A DNA stretch of 64,000 nucleotides from Thermoleophilaceae bacterium (lineage in GTDB: Bacteria > Actinomycetota > Thermoleophilia > Solirubrobacterales > Thermoleophilaceae): positions 242,645-306,644 of the forward strand of contig JBBDYQ010000022.1 of assembly GCA_040901445.1 (NCBI GenBank), written 5' to 3'. Made by a program: the position numbers and the translations under genes. Within the stretch, counting starts at the first letter, position 1. Each line of letters opens with the position of its first letter. Below the pieces are notes generated by a model that saw only the letters and a list, made by a program, of their open reading frames with translations, made no database searches and was not told the DNA's origin. Below, piece after piece: positions 23,116-31,722 of this stretch.

Positions 23116-25049
23116 GCCTCCTCGACGACATCCACGGCCCCCGCGACCTCCACGACCTCGACGACGAGCAGCTTCAGGACGTCGCGCAGGAGGTCCGCGA
23201 GCTGATCATCCACACGATCGGCGAGATCGGCGGCCACTTCGGCGCCAACCTCGGCACCTGTGAGCTGGCCGTGGCCCTGCACAGCCTGCTCGACTCCCCG
23301 CGCGACAAGGTCCTCTGGGACGTCGGCCACCAGGCCTACCCGCACAAGATGCTCACCGGCCGCCGCGACCAACTCCACACCATCCGCAAGTACGGGGGCC
23401 TGGCGCCCTTCTGCTCGATCCCCGAGTCCGAGCACGACATCATGGGCGCCGGGCACGCATCCACGAGCGTCTCCTACGCCGTGGGCCTGAAGGAGGCCAT
23501 GCGCAGCGGTCACGGCGAGGACGGCAAGGTCGTCGCCGTCATCGGCGACGGCGCGCTCACCGGCGGCGTGGCGTTCGAGGCGCTGCACAACGCCGGCGGC
23601 CTCGACGTGCCCATCGTCATCGTCCTCAACGACAACGGGATGTCGATCGCGCCCAACGTCGGCGCGCTGTCGCGCTACTTCAACCGCGTTCGGCTCAACC
23701 CCAAGCTGCACAAGGCGCGCGAGAGCGTGGAGGAGGGCCTCACCAAGCTCCCCGCCGGCATCGGCGAGCGCTTCGACCGCCTCGGCCCGATCTTCAAGGA
23801 GTCGCTGAAGGCGTACTGGGCCCCCGGCCTGCTGTTCGAGGAGCTCGACCTCGCCTACGTCGGCGTCATCGACGGCCACGACGTCAAGGCGCTGCGCCGC
23901 GCGCTGCGCGACGCGCTCGACGCCGGCCGTCCGGTGGTCGTCCACATCAAGACGGTCAAGGGCAAGGGCTTCGCGCCCGCGGAGGACGGCGGCCTCGAGG
24001 GCATGGAGAAGTGGCACGCCGCCAAGCCGTCCTCGATCGTCAACGGCGCCCCGGCGCCGAAGAAGAAGCCCGCCGCCAGCGCCAAGCCCGGGCCGCCGCA
24101 GTACACCAAGGTGTTCGGCGACGCCCTCGTCAAGGAGTGCGAGCGCGACGCCCGGGTGTGCGGCATCACCGCGGCCATGAACTCCGGCACCGGCCTCAAC
24201 ATCCTCCAGGAGGCCATGCCCGACCGCTACTACGACGTGGGCATCGCCGAGCAGCACGCGGTGCTCTTCGCGGCAGGGCTCGCCCTCCAGGGCATGAAGC
24301 CCGTGGCGGCCGTCTACTCGACCTTCCTGCAGCGCGGGTTCGACCAGATCGTCCACGACGTCTGCCTGCAGAACCTCAACGTGGTGTTCGCCATGGACCG
24401 CGCCGGGCTGGTGGGCGACGACGGCCCCACCCACCACGGCGCCTTCGACATCTCCTACCAGCGCTGCCTGCCCAACATGACGCTGATGGCCCCGCGCGAC
24501 GAGTCCCAGCTCGTCCACATGCTGCGCACCGCGGTGCTCCACGACGGGCCGATCGCCTTGCGCTACCCGCGCGGCGAGGGCGAGGGCGTGGCGCTGCCGT
24601 CAGCGGCCAAGCCGATCGAGATCGGCCGTGGCGAGGTTCTGCGCACGGGTGAGCGGGTGGCCTTCCTCGGCTACGGCTACGGCGTGCCGGTCGCGCTCGG
24701 CGCCGCCGCACTCCTCTCGGAGGAGCACGGGATCGACGCCACGGTGGCCGACGGGCGCTTCGCCAAACCGCTGGACGAGCAGCTCATCGCGGAGCTGCTG
24801 GAGGAGCACGAGCTCGTGGTCACGGTGGAGGAGAACGTGCTCGCGGGCGGCTTCGGCGCCGCCGTGCTCGAGCTGGCCTCCGACCGCGACCTGCTGCGCG
24901 GCAGCCGCATCATGCGCTTCGGCCTGCCCGATCGCTACGTCACGCACGGCAAGCCCGCGCTGCTGCGCGAGGAGGTCGGGCTCACGCCGGAGGCGGTGGC
25001 CGGCCGGGTGGCCGACGCCGTGCTCGACCCGCGCCAGGCGCTGGTCTAG
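23112..25049 (+). CDS. dxs: 1-deoxy-D-xylulose-5-phosphate synthase
   Basis: Dxs makes the first committed intermediate of the MEP isoprenoid pathway from pyruvate and glyceraldehyde 3-phosphate using thiamine diphosphate. The 645-residue protein has VGHQAYPHKMLTGR, the ThDP motif GDGALTGG ending in NDNGMSIAPN, IDGHD, the active-site AEQHAV with its catalytic Glu, and RAGLVGDDGPTHHG. The segment LRYPRGEG is the usual late motif. An alanine/lysine linker (APAPKKKPAASAK) lies between the two domains. ATG 23112 overlaps the previous stop by 4 nt. The gene ends 11 nt before the first copy of the 53/56 bp repeat. Confidence 0.97.
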   Translation: MSLLDDIHGPRDLHDLDDEQLQDVAQEVRELIIHTIGEIGGHFGANLGTCELAVALHSLLDSPRDKVLWDVGHQAYPHKMLTGRRDQLHTIRKYGGLAPFCSIPESEHDIMGAGHASTSVSYAVGLKEAMRSGHGEDGKVVAVIGDGALTGGVAFEALHNAGGLDVPIVIVLNDNGMSIAPNVGALSRYFNRVRLNPKLHKARESVEEGLTKLPAGIGERFDRLGPIFKESLKAYWAPGLLFEELDLAYVGVIDGHDVKALRRALRDALDAGRPVVVHIKTVKGKGFAPAEDGGLEGMEKWHAAKPSSIVNGAPAPKKKPAASAKPGPPQYTKVFGDALVKECERDARVCGITAAMNSGTGLNILQEAMPDRYYDVGIAEQHAVLFAAGLALQGMKPVAAVYSTFLQRGFDQIVHDVCLQNLNVVFAMDRAGLVGDDGPTHHGAFDISYQRCLPNMTLMAPRDESQLVHMLRTAVLHDGPIALRYPRGEGEGVALPSAAKPIEIGRGEVLRTGERVAFLGYGYGVPVALGAAALLSEEHGIDATVADGRFAKPLDEQLIAELLEEHELVVTVEENVLAGGFGAAVLELASDRDLLRGSRIMRFGLPDRYVTHGKPALLREEVGLTPEAVAGRVADAVLDPRQALV

Positions 25050-25060
25050 CGCGGGCGCCG

Positions 25061-25116
25061 GAGGCATGCGTCCTGGATCGTGGTCGCAGGACGACCCACC
25101 AGGCAGGACACTTGAC
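25061..25116 (+). repeat. direct repeat copy 1 (56 bp, with hairpin)
   Basis: This 56-bp stretch recurs at 25541-25593 with two substitutions and one small indel region. It contains the inverted repeat CGTCCTG ... CAGGACG (7-bp arms, 11-nt loop) followed by CAGGCAGGACACTTGACG. The pair brackets a small NTF2-like gene. It may be a REP-type element or the ends of a lost mobile element. Confidence 0.75.
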
Positions 25117-25129
25117 GGTTCCGGATTGT

Positions 25130-25519
25130 CTACGACCGGCCTGAGATCCCCACGGCGCGCAGCGCCTGGGCGGGCTCCCGGAACCACTCGAAGCGGATGG
25201 CGCGGCCGTCGCGCACTGTCCACAGGTAGCCCTGACGGGTGGTGTCCTCGACGCCGCTGCGACGGGCGCGCACCCGCACCGTCGCGAGCACCAGGATTCG
25301 GTCGGCTCCAGCCTCGAGGTATTCCTCAGGCGTGACGTCGAACTGCTCGTAGGCCTCGAATGGAACCCGGAGCGTGGCTCGGCCGCGCCGCGTGCCCGGC
25401 TCGACGGCGTCCGGCGGGTTCACGTACTCGAGTTCCTCGGCGATCCAGTCGCGGGCGCTGCGGCCCTCGTGCCAGGAGGCGTAGATCCCACGGACCACGG
25501 CTTCGGGCGTCGGGGTCAT
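25130..25519 (-). CDS. SnoaL/NTF2-like protein
   Basis: A 129-residue protein with the NTF2-like pattern: PEAVVRGIYASWHEGRSAR at the N-terminus, EYLEAGADRILVLATVRVRA in the middle strands and YLWTVRDGRAIRFEWFREPA at the end. The function is unknown. ATG 25519 was chosen because an upstream start would place repeat-derived residues (TTTQDACLPSG) at the N-terminus. The gene lies between two copies of a near-identical repeat on the plus strand, and its start is 22 nt from the second copy. Confidence 0.75.
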   Translation of the reverse strand: MTPTPEAVVRGIYASWHEGRSARDWIAEELEYVNPPDAVEPGTRRGRATLRVPFEAYEQFDVTPEEYLEAGADRILVLATVRVRARRSGVEDTTRQGYLWTVRDGRAIRFEWFREPAQALRAVGISGRS

Positions 25520-25540
25520 CGCTACGAGTATCCCCGAAGG

Positions 25541-25593
25541 GAGGCAGGCGTCCTGGGTCGTGGTCGCAGGACGACACAGGCAGGACACTTGAC
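25541..25593 (+). repeat. direct repeat copy 2 (53 bp, with hairpin)
   Basis: Near-identical to 25061-25116 in the same orientation, with the same CGTCCTG/CAGGACG hairpin and the same GGCAGGACACTTGACG tail. It lacks 3 bp between hairpin and tail. Confidence 0.75.
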
Positions 25594-25619
25594 GCCGTCG
25601 CGACGCCGGCCCCGGAAAG

Positions 25620-25652
25620 CGAACGACCCGCCGGGGAAGGGCGGGCCGTTCG
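25620..25652 (-). terminator. candidate intrinsic terminator for the small membrane protein gene
   Basis: On the minus strand a strong hairpin (arms CGAACGGCCCGCC and GGCGGGTCGTTCG, one mismatch, 7-nt loop) is followed by CTTTCC. It lies about 50 nt past the stop of the gene at 25704-26063. The T-run is short, so activity is uncertain. Confidence 0.45.
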
Positions 25653-25703
25653 AGGGAGGAGTGATGCGTATGTGTGATGTGATCGGTGAGAGGAAGCTTT
25701 CGG

Positions 25704-26063
25704 TCAGGCGTGGGCGGGGACCGTGTAACGCGTCGTGGCGGTGAGGGCCGCCTGCGCGATGCCGGCGCCGGCGAGGAGGGCCAGGGCGCCGGTGTCGCCG
25801 GCGATGCCGAGCAGGACGCCGGCCCCGATCAGCCCGATGGCGATGCCGCCGTCGTAGGCCGCGTGCGCCGACACCGGGATGGTGCCGCGCTCGCCGCTGC
25901 CGCCGGCCGAGCCGAGCCCCAGTCCGATGACCACTGCGCCCACCACGAATCCCGTGACGAGGGCCGCGGTGCCGAGCCCGAAGACGAAGGGAGCGGCCAT
26001 GACCGCGGTCCCGAGGGCGATCTCGAGGGCGCTGTGTACGGAGAGGGGGATGAGACGTGACAT
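25704..26063 (-). CDS. small membrane protein with internal duplication
   Basis: A 119-residue protein with four predicted membrane spans arranged as two similar halves. IPLSVHSALEIALG (near residue 5) is echoed by IPVSAHAAYDGGIAIG (near residue 62), each followed by two Gly/Ala-rich helices. It resembles SPW-repeat-like and other small uncharacterised actinobacterial membrane proteins, but I cannot name the family. It diverges from tlyA with about 100 nt between the starts. Confidence 0.65.
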   Translation of the reverse strand: MSRLIPLSVHSALEIALGTAVMAAPFVFGLGTAALVTGFVVGAVVIGLGLGSAGGSGERGTIPVSAHAAYDGGIAIGLIGAGVLLGIAGDTGALALLAGAGIAQAALTATTRYTVPAHA

Positions 26064-26152
26064 TGGGATTCAAGGTAGGCGCGCCCGCCGGCCGTTTGTG
26101 TGAGCGGAGTCACACCCCGCTCGGGCGCAGGCAGGCGGTTGCTGGCCGCAGG

Positions 26153-26158
26153 TACGCT
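26153..26158 (+). promoter_or_regulatory. -10 box of a leaderless promoter (tlyA operon)
   Basis: TACGCT is followed by 6 nt and then the GTG start of tlyA at 26165. It would head the tlyA-nadK transcript. Confidence 0.4.
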
Positions 26159-26164
26159 GCGCGG

Positions 26165-26956
26165 GTGCCCAAGGTGCGGCTCGATGCCCTGCTTGCCGAG
26201 CGCGGCCTCTTCGAGACCCGCTCGCGGGCCGCGGCCGCGGTCATCGCGGGGGAGGTCCAGCTCGGTCCCGAGCGACAGCCCGCGGCCAAGCCCGGGCAGC
26301 TCGTGGCCGGCGACGTGCAGGTCGAGGTGGCGGAACGGCCCGCGTACGTGTCGCGCGGCGGAGTGAAGCTCGCGAACGGGCTCCACGCGCTCGGAGTCGA
26401 TCCCTCCGGGCGGCGCTGCCTCGACGTCGGGGCCTCCACGGGCGGCTTCACCGACTGCCTCCTGCAGCGCGGCGCGGCGGAGGTCGTGGCGCTCGACGTG
26501 GCCTACGGCGAGCTCCACTGGCGCCTGCGCAACGACCCGCGCGTGCACGTCCTGGAGCGCACGAACGCGCGCGAGCTGGAGCCGGGCGCGCTCCCCTATC
26601 CGCCCGAGCTCGTGGTCTGCGACGTCTCCTTCATCTCGCTCGCCAAGGTCCTGCCTCCGGTCCTTGCCGCCGTCGCGCAGCCCTTCGACCTGCTCGCCCT
26701 CGTCAAGCCGCAGTTCGAGGTGGGGCGCGAGCGGGTGGGCAGGGGAGGCGTGGTGCGCGATCCCGCCGGCCGCCGCTCGGCACTCGTGGCGGTGGGAGCG
26801 GACCTCCGCGCGCGCGGGCTGGCCGTGCTCGGCTTCGCCTCCTCGGGCCTGCCCGGCCCGGCGGGCAACCAGGAGAGCTTCGTGCACGCTGCCGAGGCCG
26901 GGCGGCCGGGCGGGGTGGAGGACGTGGAGGCGGCGGCGCGAACGGTGGAGCCGTGA
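26165..26956 (+). CDS. tlyA: TlyA family rRNA (cytidine-2'-O)-methyltransferase
   Basis: The 263-residue protein has an N-terminal S4 RNA-binding domain (RLDALLAERGLFETRSRAAA, residues 5-24) and an FtsJ-like methyltransferase domain with the SAM loop DVGASTGGFTD, the ALDVAYGELHW strand, CDVSFISL and LVKPQFEVG. TlyA methylates rRNA and affects capreomycin susceptibility in mycobacteria. GTG 26165 follows a -10 box by 6 nt. It heads the conserved tlyA-nadK-recN block and overlaps nadK by 4 nt. Confidence 0.93.
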   Translation: MPKVRLDALLAERGLFETRSRAAAAVIAGEVQLGPERQPAAKPGQLVAGDVQVEVAERPAYVSRGGVKLANGLHALGVDPSGRRCLDVGASTGGFTDCLLQRGAAEVVALDVAYGELHWRLRNDPRVHVLERTNARELEPGALPYPPELVVCDVSFISLAKVLPPVLAAVAQPFDLLALVKPQFEVGRERVGRGGVVRDPAGRRSALVAVGADLRARGLAVLGFASSGLPGPAGNQESFVHAAEAGRPGGVEDVEAAARTVEP

Positions 26957-27828
26957 GCCCCATCACTCCCGGCGCCGCGCCGCGGCGCATCACGGTCTTC
27001 ACGCACCAGTACCCGGGTGAGACGGCCGGCGCCGTGCGGCGCCTGTTGGAGGAGGCCGGCGTGGCCGGGGTAGAGGTGTGCCTGCCGCCGGAGGAGGTGG
27101 AGAAGCACCGGCTGGGCGAGCGGGAGGGCTGCGTGCTCGGCGCGGACCCGGACACCGACACCGACCTCGCGGTCGTGCTCGGCGGAGACGGCACCATCCT
27201 CCTCACCCTGCGCCGCTACGCGGGCCGGGGCGTGCCGGTGTTCGCGTTCAACTTCGGGGCCATCGGCTTCCTCTCGACCGTCGACCACGGAGGCCTGGAC
27301 GACGGCATTCGCCGCGTGATCTCCGGCGACTTCGGGATCCGTGCATTGCCCGCGCTGGAGATCGACACGGGGGATGGTCCGCGCGCCGCCGTGAACGACG
27401 TCTCGTTTCACCGGCGGCCCAACTGCCGCGTGGCCGAGCTCGAGTACTCGGTCCGCGGCGAGGCGCTCGGCTCCGTGCGCTGCGACGGGCTCGTTGCGTC
27501 GACGCCGGTCGGCTCGACCGGCTACAACCTCGCCAACGGCGGCCCGATCCTGGCGTGGGGCGTGGAGGGCTACGTGGTGTCCTTCATCGCGCCGCATACG
27601 CTCACGGCCCGGGCGCTGGTGGTGGCCCCGTCGGACGTGCTGAGCGTGCGCAACCTCTCCAACCGCGACAACGTGGACGTGACCACCGACGGCCGCACGG
27701 TCATGGCGCTGCCGCCGGGCGAGGCCCTCGACGTCCGGTTCGAGGACGACCGCGTGATGCTCGCCCAGATTCCGGGCTCGACCTTCTACCACCAGATCCG
27801 CGAGAAGTTCGGCCGCCTGGCGAGGTGA
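26953..27828 (+). CDS. nadK: NAD kinase
   Basis: The 291-residue enzyme phosphorylates NAD to NADP. It has the GGDGT motif (77-81), FNFGAIGFLS, NDVSFHRRP in place of the usual NE motif, and the NAD-binding CDGLVASTPVGSTGY. Length and order match the actinobacterial tlyA-nadK-recN block. The GTG start overlaps the tlyA stop by 4 nt, suggesting coupled translation. Confidence 0.95.
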   Translation: MSPITPGAAPRRITVFTHQYPGETAGAVRRLLEEAGVAGVEVCLPPEEVEKHRLGEREGCVLGADPDTDTDLAVVLGGDGTILLTLRRYAGRGVPVFAFNFGAIGFLSTVDHGGLDDGIRRVISGDFGIRALPALEIDTGDGPRAAVNDVSFHRRPNCRVAELEYSVRGEALGSVRCDGLVASTPVGSTGYNLANGGPILAWGVEGYVVSFIAPHTLTARALVVAPSDVLSVRNLSNRDNVDVTTDGRTVMALPPGEALDVRFEDDRVMLAQIPGSTFYHQIREKFGRLAR

Positions 27829-27868
27829 CGAGCCCGGTCCGTCGGCCTCGGCTGGTACACCGGGGGCC

Positions 27869-29551
27869 ATGCTGATCGAGCTACGCGTGGAGAACCTCCT
27901 CCTGATCGAGCGGGCCGAGCTGCGGCTCGGGCCCGGCCTCAACGTCATCACGGGGGAGACGGGGGCGGGCAAGACGGTGCTCGCGCACGCGCTCGACCTC
28001 CTGCTCGGGGGCAAGCCGCGCCCGGGCATCGTGCGGCCGGGCGCCGCCGAGGCATGGGTGGAGGGCGTCTTCGCCGTGCCCGGCGGCTTCTTCGGCGAGC
28101 CCGCGCTGGCCGAGCTGCGCGAGCGGCTTCCCGACGAGGCGGAGGAGGAGCTCGTTCTGGGGCGGCGCGTGAGCGCGGAGGGGCGCAGCCGCGCCTTCGT
28201 CGGCGGCCGCGCCGCGTCGGTGGCCGACCTGCGCGAGCTCGGCGGCCGTCTCATCGCCTTCTACGGCCAGCACGAGCACCGCAAGCTCACCGTGGCCTCC
28301 GCGCAGCTCGAGGTCCTCGACGGCTTCTGCGGGGCGGGCCACCTGGAGGCCCGCACGGCGTTCGGCGCGTGCCACGCGCGGGTGCTCGAGCTGCGGCGCC
28401 GGCTGGAGGAGCTCGCCGAGCGCGCGGGAGCGCGCGAGCGCGATCTCGACCTCCTGGTGTTCGAGATCGAGGAGATCGAGGCCGCGGCGCCCAGCCCGGG
28501 TGAGGAGGCGGAGCTGCTGGCCGAGCGCGAGCGGCTGCGCCACCTCGAGGGCCTGCGGGCGGCCGCGGGCGGCGGCGCGGAGGCGCTCGCGCCCGAGGCT
28601 GCGGACGGGGCCGGCGCCGCGCTGCTGCTGGCCCAGGCCGAGCAGGCCGCGGACGGAGTGAGTGGGGTGGACCCGGAGCTCGATGGGCTTGCCGCGCGCC
28701 TGCGTGCGCTGAGGATCGAGGCCGAGGAGCTGGGCGTGGAGCTGCGGCGCTACGAGGCCGGGCTCGAGGGCGAGCCGGGGCGGCTCGAGGAGGTCGAGCA
28801 GCGGCTCGAGCTCTACGACCGGCTCAAGCGCAAGCACGGCGGCTCGATCGAGGCGGTGCTCGAGCATGCCGAGCGCTGCCGCGCGGAGCGCGAGCGGCTG
28901 GAGCGGGCCGAGGTGGACCTCGAGGAGACGCAGGCGGCGCTCGCCGGCGCCGAGGCGGAGGAGGTCGAGGGCGCGGCCGCGCTGGGGGCCACCCGCGCGG
29001 AGGCCGGGCCGCGGCTGGCCGAGCGCGTGGCGGGCGAGCTCGAGGAGCTCGCCATGGACGGCGCCTCGTTCGCGGTGGAGCTCGAGCCGCGCGAGCGGCT
29101 CGGTCCGGCGGGCGCCGAGCGCGTGGAGCTGATGCTCGCGCCCAACCCCGGCGTGCCGCGGGCGCCGCTGCGCGAGACCGCCTCGGGCGGCGAGCTCTCG
29201 CGCGTCATGCTGGCGCTGATGACCGTGGCCGACGCCGGTGGGCGCGAGACGCTTGTCTTCGACGAGGTGGACGCGGGCATCGGCGGGCAGACGGCCCGGG
29301 CGGTGGGGGAGCGCCTGCGGGGGCTCGCGGACGGCCGCCAGGTTCTCTGCATCACGCACCTGCCGCAGATCGCCTCGCTCGCCGAGCGCCACTTCCGAAT
29401 CGAGAAGAGCGCCGAGGGCGAGCTGGCCCGCACGACCGTCGAGTCGCTCGAGGGCGCCGGGGTGGTGGAGGAGCTGTGCCGCATGCTGGGCGCCGACACC
29501 TCCGACGCCGGCGCCAGGCGTCACGCCGAGGAGCTCCTGGCCGCGGCATAG
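27869..29551 (+). CDS. recN: DNA repair protein RecN
   Basis: An SMC-like ATPase of 560 residues acting in double-strand break repair. Walker A is GETGAGKT (29-36), the ABC signature is TASGGELSRVMLALM, and Walker B is LVFDEVDAGIGG, followed by ITHLPQIASLAERHF. The middle is a long coiled coil rich in Glu, Arg and Leu. ATG 27869 has a weak TACACC box 7 nt upstream. No SOS box was found here, unlike dnaE2. It converges on the ArsR-type regulator across a hairpin. Confidence 0.95.
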   Translation: MLIELRVENLLLIERAELRLGPGLNVITGETGAGKTVLAHALDLLLGGKPRPGIVRPGAAEAWVEGVFAVPGGFFGEPALAELRERLPDEAEEELVLGRRVSAEGRSRAFVGGRAASVADLRELGGRLIAFYGQHEHRKLTVASAQLEVLDGFCGAGHLEARTAFGACHARVLELRRRLEELAERAGARERDLDLLVFEIEEIEAAAPSPGEEAELLAERERLRHLEGLRAAAGGGAEALAPEAADGAGAALLLAQAEQAADGVSGVDPELDGLAARLRALRIEAEELGVELRRYEAGLEGEPGRLEEVEQRLELYDRLKRKHGGSIEAVLEHAERCRAERERLERAEVDLEETQAALAGAEAEEVEGAAALGATRAEAGPRLAERVAGELEELAMDGASFAVELEPRERLGPAGAERVELMLAPNPGVPRAPLRETASGGELSRVMLALMTVADAGGRETLVFDEVDAGIGGQTARAVGERLRGLADGRQVLCITHLPQIASLAERHFRIEKSAEGELARTTVESLEGAGVVEELCRMLGADTSDAGARRHAEELLAAA

Positions 29552-29557
29552 CCGAGC

Positions 29558-29601
29558 CTCGCCCGGGCGCCGCGCCACTGCCGTGCGGCACGCCGGGCGA
29601 G
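29558..29601. terminator. candidate bidirectional terminator between recN and the regulator gene
   Basis: Perfect 9-bp arms CTCGCCCGG (29558-29566) and CCGGGCGAG (29593-29601) enclose a smaller GCCGC/GCGGC stem. It sits between two convergent stop codons. There is no T-run on either side, so this is a structural inference only. Confidence 0.4.
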
Positions 29602-29616
29602 ACCCATGGCCGTGTC

Positions 29617-30387
29617 CTAGGCGGTCCAGGACTCCGAGTAGCGCAGCGAGCCGGGCGTGTCGAGCAGCTCCCCGGTCTCCAGCAGCGTCTTGAGGCCCGA
29701 GAGGATCATCGGCCAGCCGCCGTAGAGCTCGGCGTTGGCGCCCTCACGCAGGTCGCTGTGGGTGACGGTGAGCCGGCACGAGTCGCCGACCGGCTCGATG
29801 TCCCAGGTGACCGTCGAGGTCCCCTCGCTCTTCACGTCATCGCTCCACAGGGCGGTGAAGCTCTGCACGAGCCGGCGCGGCGCATCGACCTCCAGGTTCT
29901 CGCCCTCCGAGATCCTGAGGCCCCCCTGCGCGTGGACCGCCTCGTAGGAGGAGCCTGGTGTCCAGTCGGACGAGACGCCGACGCCGAAGCTGTACTTGCT
30001 CCTCATCTCCGCGTCGGTGATCGCCTGCCACAGGCGCTCCGGGGTGGTCTTGATGTAGATCTCGAACACCTTTTCCATCGTCTTCTCCTCGAGTGTGGCC
30101 TTGAGCCCGGTGAGCGTTGCTGCCCAGGGCTCGGCGTATTTGCTCACCCACCTGTCGTGGACGAGCCGGATAGGGACGGGGTTCAGGAAGTGGAGCTTCT
30201 CGCGACCGCGCTTCTTGGTGGTCACGAGATGCGCCCCCTCGAGCACCTTCAGGTGCTTCATCACGCCGAAGCGGGTCATCGGCAGTCGTTGCTCGAGCGC
30301 GCTGAGGCTCTGCCCGTCCTGCTTGAACAGCTCGTCGAGCAGGCTGCGGCGCGTGGGGTCCGCCAACGCCCTGAACACCTCGTCCAT
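29617..30387 (-). CDS. ArsR-type HTH fused to AHSA1/SRPBCC domain
   Basis: The 256-residue protein joins an ArsR winged-helix domain (residues 1-85: MDEVFRALADPTRRSLLDEL, SALEQRLPMTRFGVMKHLKV) to a SRPBCC/AHSA1 domain (from about residue 106: EKVFEIYIKTTPERLWQAI, ending WPMILSGLKTLLETGE). SRPBCC folds bind hydrophobic ligands, so this is probably a ligand-responsive repressor. Start MDEV was preferred over TTG 30399 because ArsR domains begin there. A palindrome 15-30 nt upstream is a likely self-operator. Confidence 0.88.
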   Translation of the reverse strand: MDEVFRALADPTRRSLLDELFKQDGQSLSALEQRLPMTRFGVMKHLKVLEGAHLVTTKKRGREKLHFLNPVPIRLVHDRWVSKYAEPWAATLTGLKATLEEKTMEKVFEIYIKTTPERLWQAITDAEMRSKYSFGVGVSSDWTPGSSYEAVHAQGGLRISEGENLEVDAPRRLVQSFTALWSDDVKSEGTSTVTWDIEPVGDSCRLTVTHSDLREGANAELYGGWPMILSGLKTLLETGELLDTPGSLRYSESWTA

Positions 30388-30401
30388 GTCCCGGAGCATA
30401 G

Positions 30402-30417
30402 GTGACTAAACGGTCAC
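30402..30417 (-). promoter_or_regulatory. palindromic operator for the ArsR-type regulator
   Basis: GTGACTAAACGGTCAC (5-bp arms GTGAC/GTCAC, 6-nt centre) lies 14 nt upstream of the regulator's start codon. Size, AT-richer centre and position fit an ArsR-family autoregulatory site. Confidence 0.5.
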
Positions 30418-30502
30418 ATGTCAACCTCTGGCGGTCATGCTCATCCCGCCTTCAGGAACCGCCCTAGACTCCACCGGACGCCGGCTCCTGGCGACCGCAA
30501 CC

Positions 30503-31705
30503 ATGGCCGCCCCCCGACTGAGACGCCGCGCCCCTTACGCGGGCGCCCCATCCGCGCCGCCCGATGAGCGCGAGTCCGGGCTGCGTGAGTGCCATGGCGC
30601 CGCCCGCCTCGGCAAGCGCACCAAGCGCCTGGTCGCGCGGCTCGGTCCCGACGACGTGGCGGTCATCGACCACGAGGACATCGACCGCGTCTCGGCGGAG
30701 GACCTGGTGGCGTCGGGTGTGCGCTGCGTGCTGAACGTGGCGCCGTCGTCATCCGGTCGCTATCCCAACCAGGGCCCGCTCATCCTCGTGCAGGGCGGCG
30801 TGCACCTTGTGGACCTGCCCGGGGCGCGCCTGTTCGACGAGCTCGGCGACGGCGATGCCGTGGTGGTGCGTGGCAACGAGGTCGCCGGCGGCGGGCACTC
30901 GTGGGAGGGCCGGGTGCTCGACGAGGAGAGCGTCCTGCGCGAGCACGAGGCCGGCCGCCAGCGGATCGGAGAGGCGCTCGAGTCGTTCGCCGAGAACACC
31001 ATGACCCACGTGCTCGAGGAGCGGGAGCTGCTCGCGGGGCGCATCGAGCTGCCGGAGTTCGACACCGCCTTCCGCGACCGCCCCGTGCTGATCGTGGTGC
31101 GCGGCGTGGACCACCAGAAGGACCTGCGCATCCTGCGCCCCTACGTGCGCGACACCAAGCCGGCGCTCGTGGCCGTGGACGGCGGTGCCGACGCCATCCT
31201 CGACGAGGGCTTCAAGCCGGACATGATCGTCGGGGACATGGACTCGGCCAGCGACCGCGCGCTGCACGCCGGCGCCGAGCTCGTCGTGCACGCCTATCCC
31301 GACGGGCGCGCCCCCGGTCGCGCCCGGCTCGACCGCATGGGCCTGGCCTACAAGGTCGTGCCGGCGCCGGCCACCAGCGAGGACGTGGCCATGCTCGTGG
31401 CGGCGGAGAAGGGCGCCGAGCTGATCGTGATGGTCGGCTCCCACTTCAACCTGGTCGAGTTCCTCGACAAGAACCGGCGCGGCATGTCCTCCACCTTCCT
31501 CACGCGACTGCGCGTCGGCGAGATCCTGGTGGACGCCAAGGGCGTGAGCCGCCTCTACCGGCCGTCGGCCGGGAAGGGCCCGCTGCTCGTCGTGATCGCC
31601 GCGGCCTTCGCCACGCTGGTCGTGGCGGTCGTGGCCTCGCCCAACCTCGGGGAGTTCCTGGACCTGCTCTGGCTCAAGACCCAGGTCCTGCTCGGCATCG
31701 ACTGA
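30503..31705 (+). CDS. steA: SteA-like cytokinetic/septal protein
   Basis: This 400-residue protein matches SteA (Rv1697 type). Features are VAVIDHEDIDRVSAEDLVAS, VLNVAPSSSGRYPNQGP, a thiamin pyrophosphokinase-like domain with GGADAILDEGFKPDMIVGDMDS, and a C-terminal membrane helix GPLLVVIAAAFATLVVAVVAS. In Corynebacterium SteA with SteB localises to the division ring and affects cell separation. The ATG 30503 start is a choice among several; the homologous part begins near GKRTKRLVARLG. It is followed by steB after 17 nt. Confidence 0.88.
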   Translation: MAAPRLRRRAPYAGAPSAPPDERESGLRECHGAARLGKRTKRLVARLGPDDVAVIDHEDIDRVSAEDLVASGVRCVLNVAPSSSGRYPNQGPLILVQGGVHLVDLPGARLFDELGDGDAVVVRGNEVAGGGHSWEGRVLDEESVLREHEAGRQRIGEALESFAENTMTHVLEERELLAGRIELPEFDTAFRDRPVLIVVRGVDHQKDLRILRPYVRDTKPALVAVDGGADAILDEGFKPDMIVGDMDSASDRALHAGAELVVHAYPDGRAPGRARLDRMGLAYKVVPAPATSEDVAMLVAAEKGAELIVMVGSHFNLVEFLDKNRRGMSSTFLTRLRVGEILVDAKGVSRLYRPSAGKGPLLVVIAAAFATLVVAVVASPNLGEFLDLLWLKTQVLLGID

Positions 31706-31722
31706 CGCTCCCTTCCTCGACC

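Noticed and set aside
25112..25150. TTGACG in repeat copy 1 as a -35 box
   Set aside because: No -10 box at 16-18 nt and no gene on that strand downstream; the hexamer is part of the repeat.
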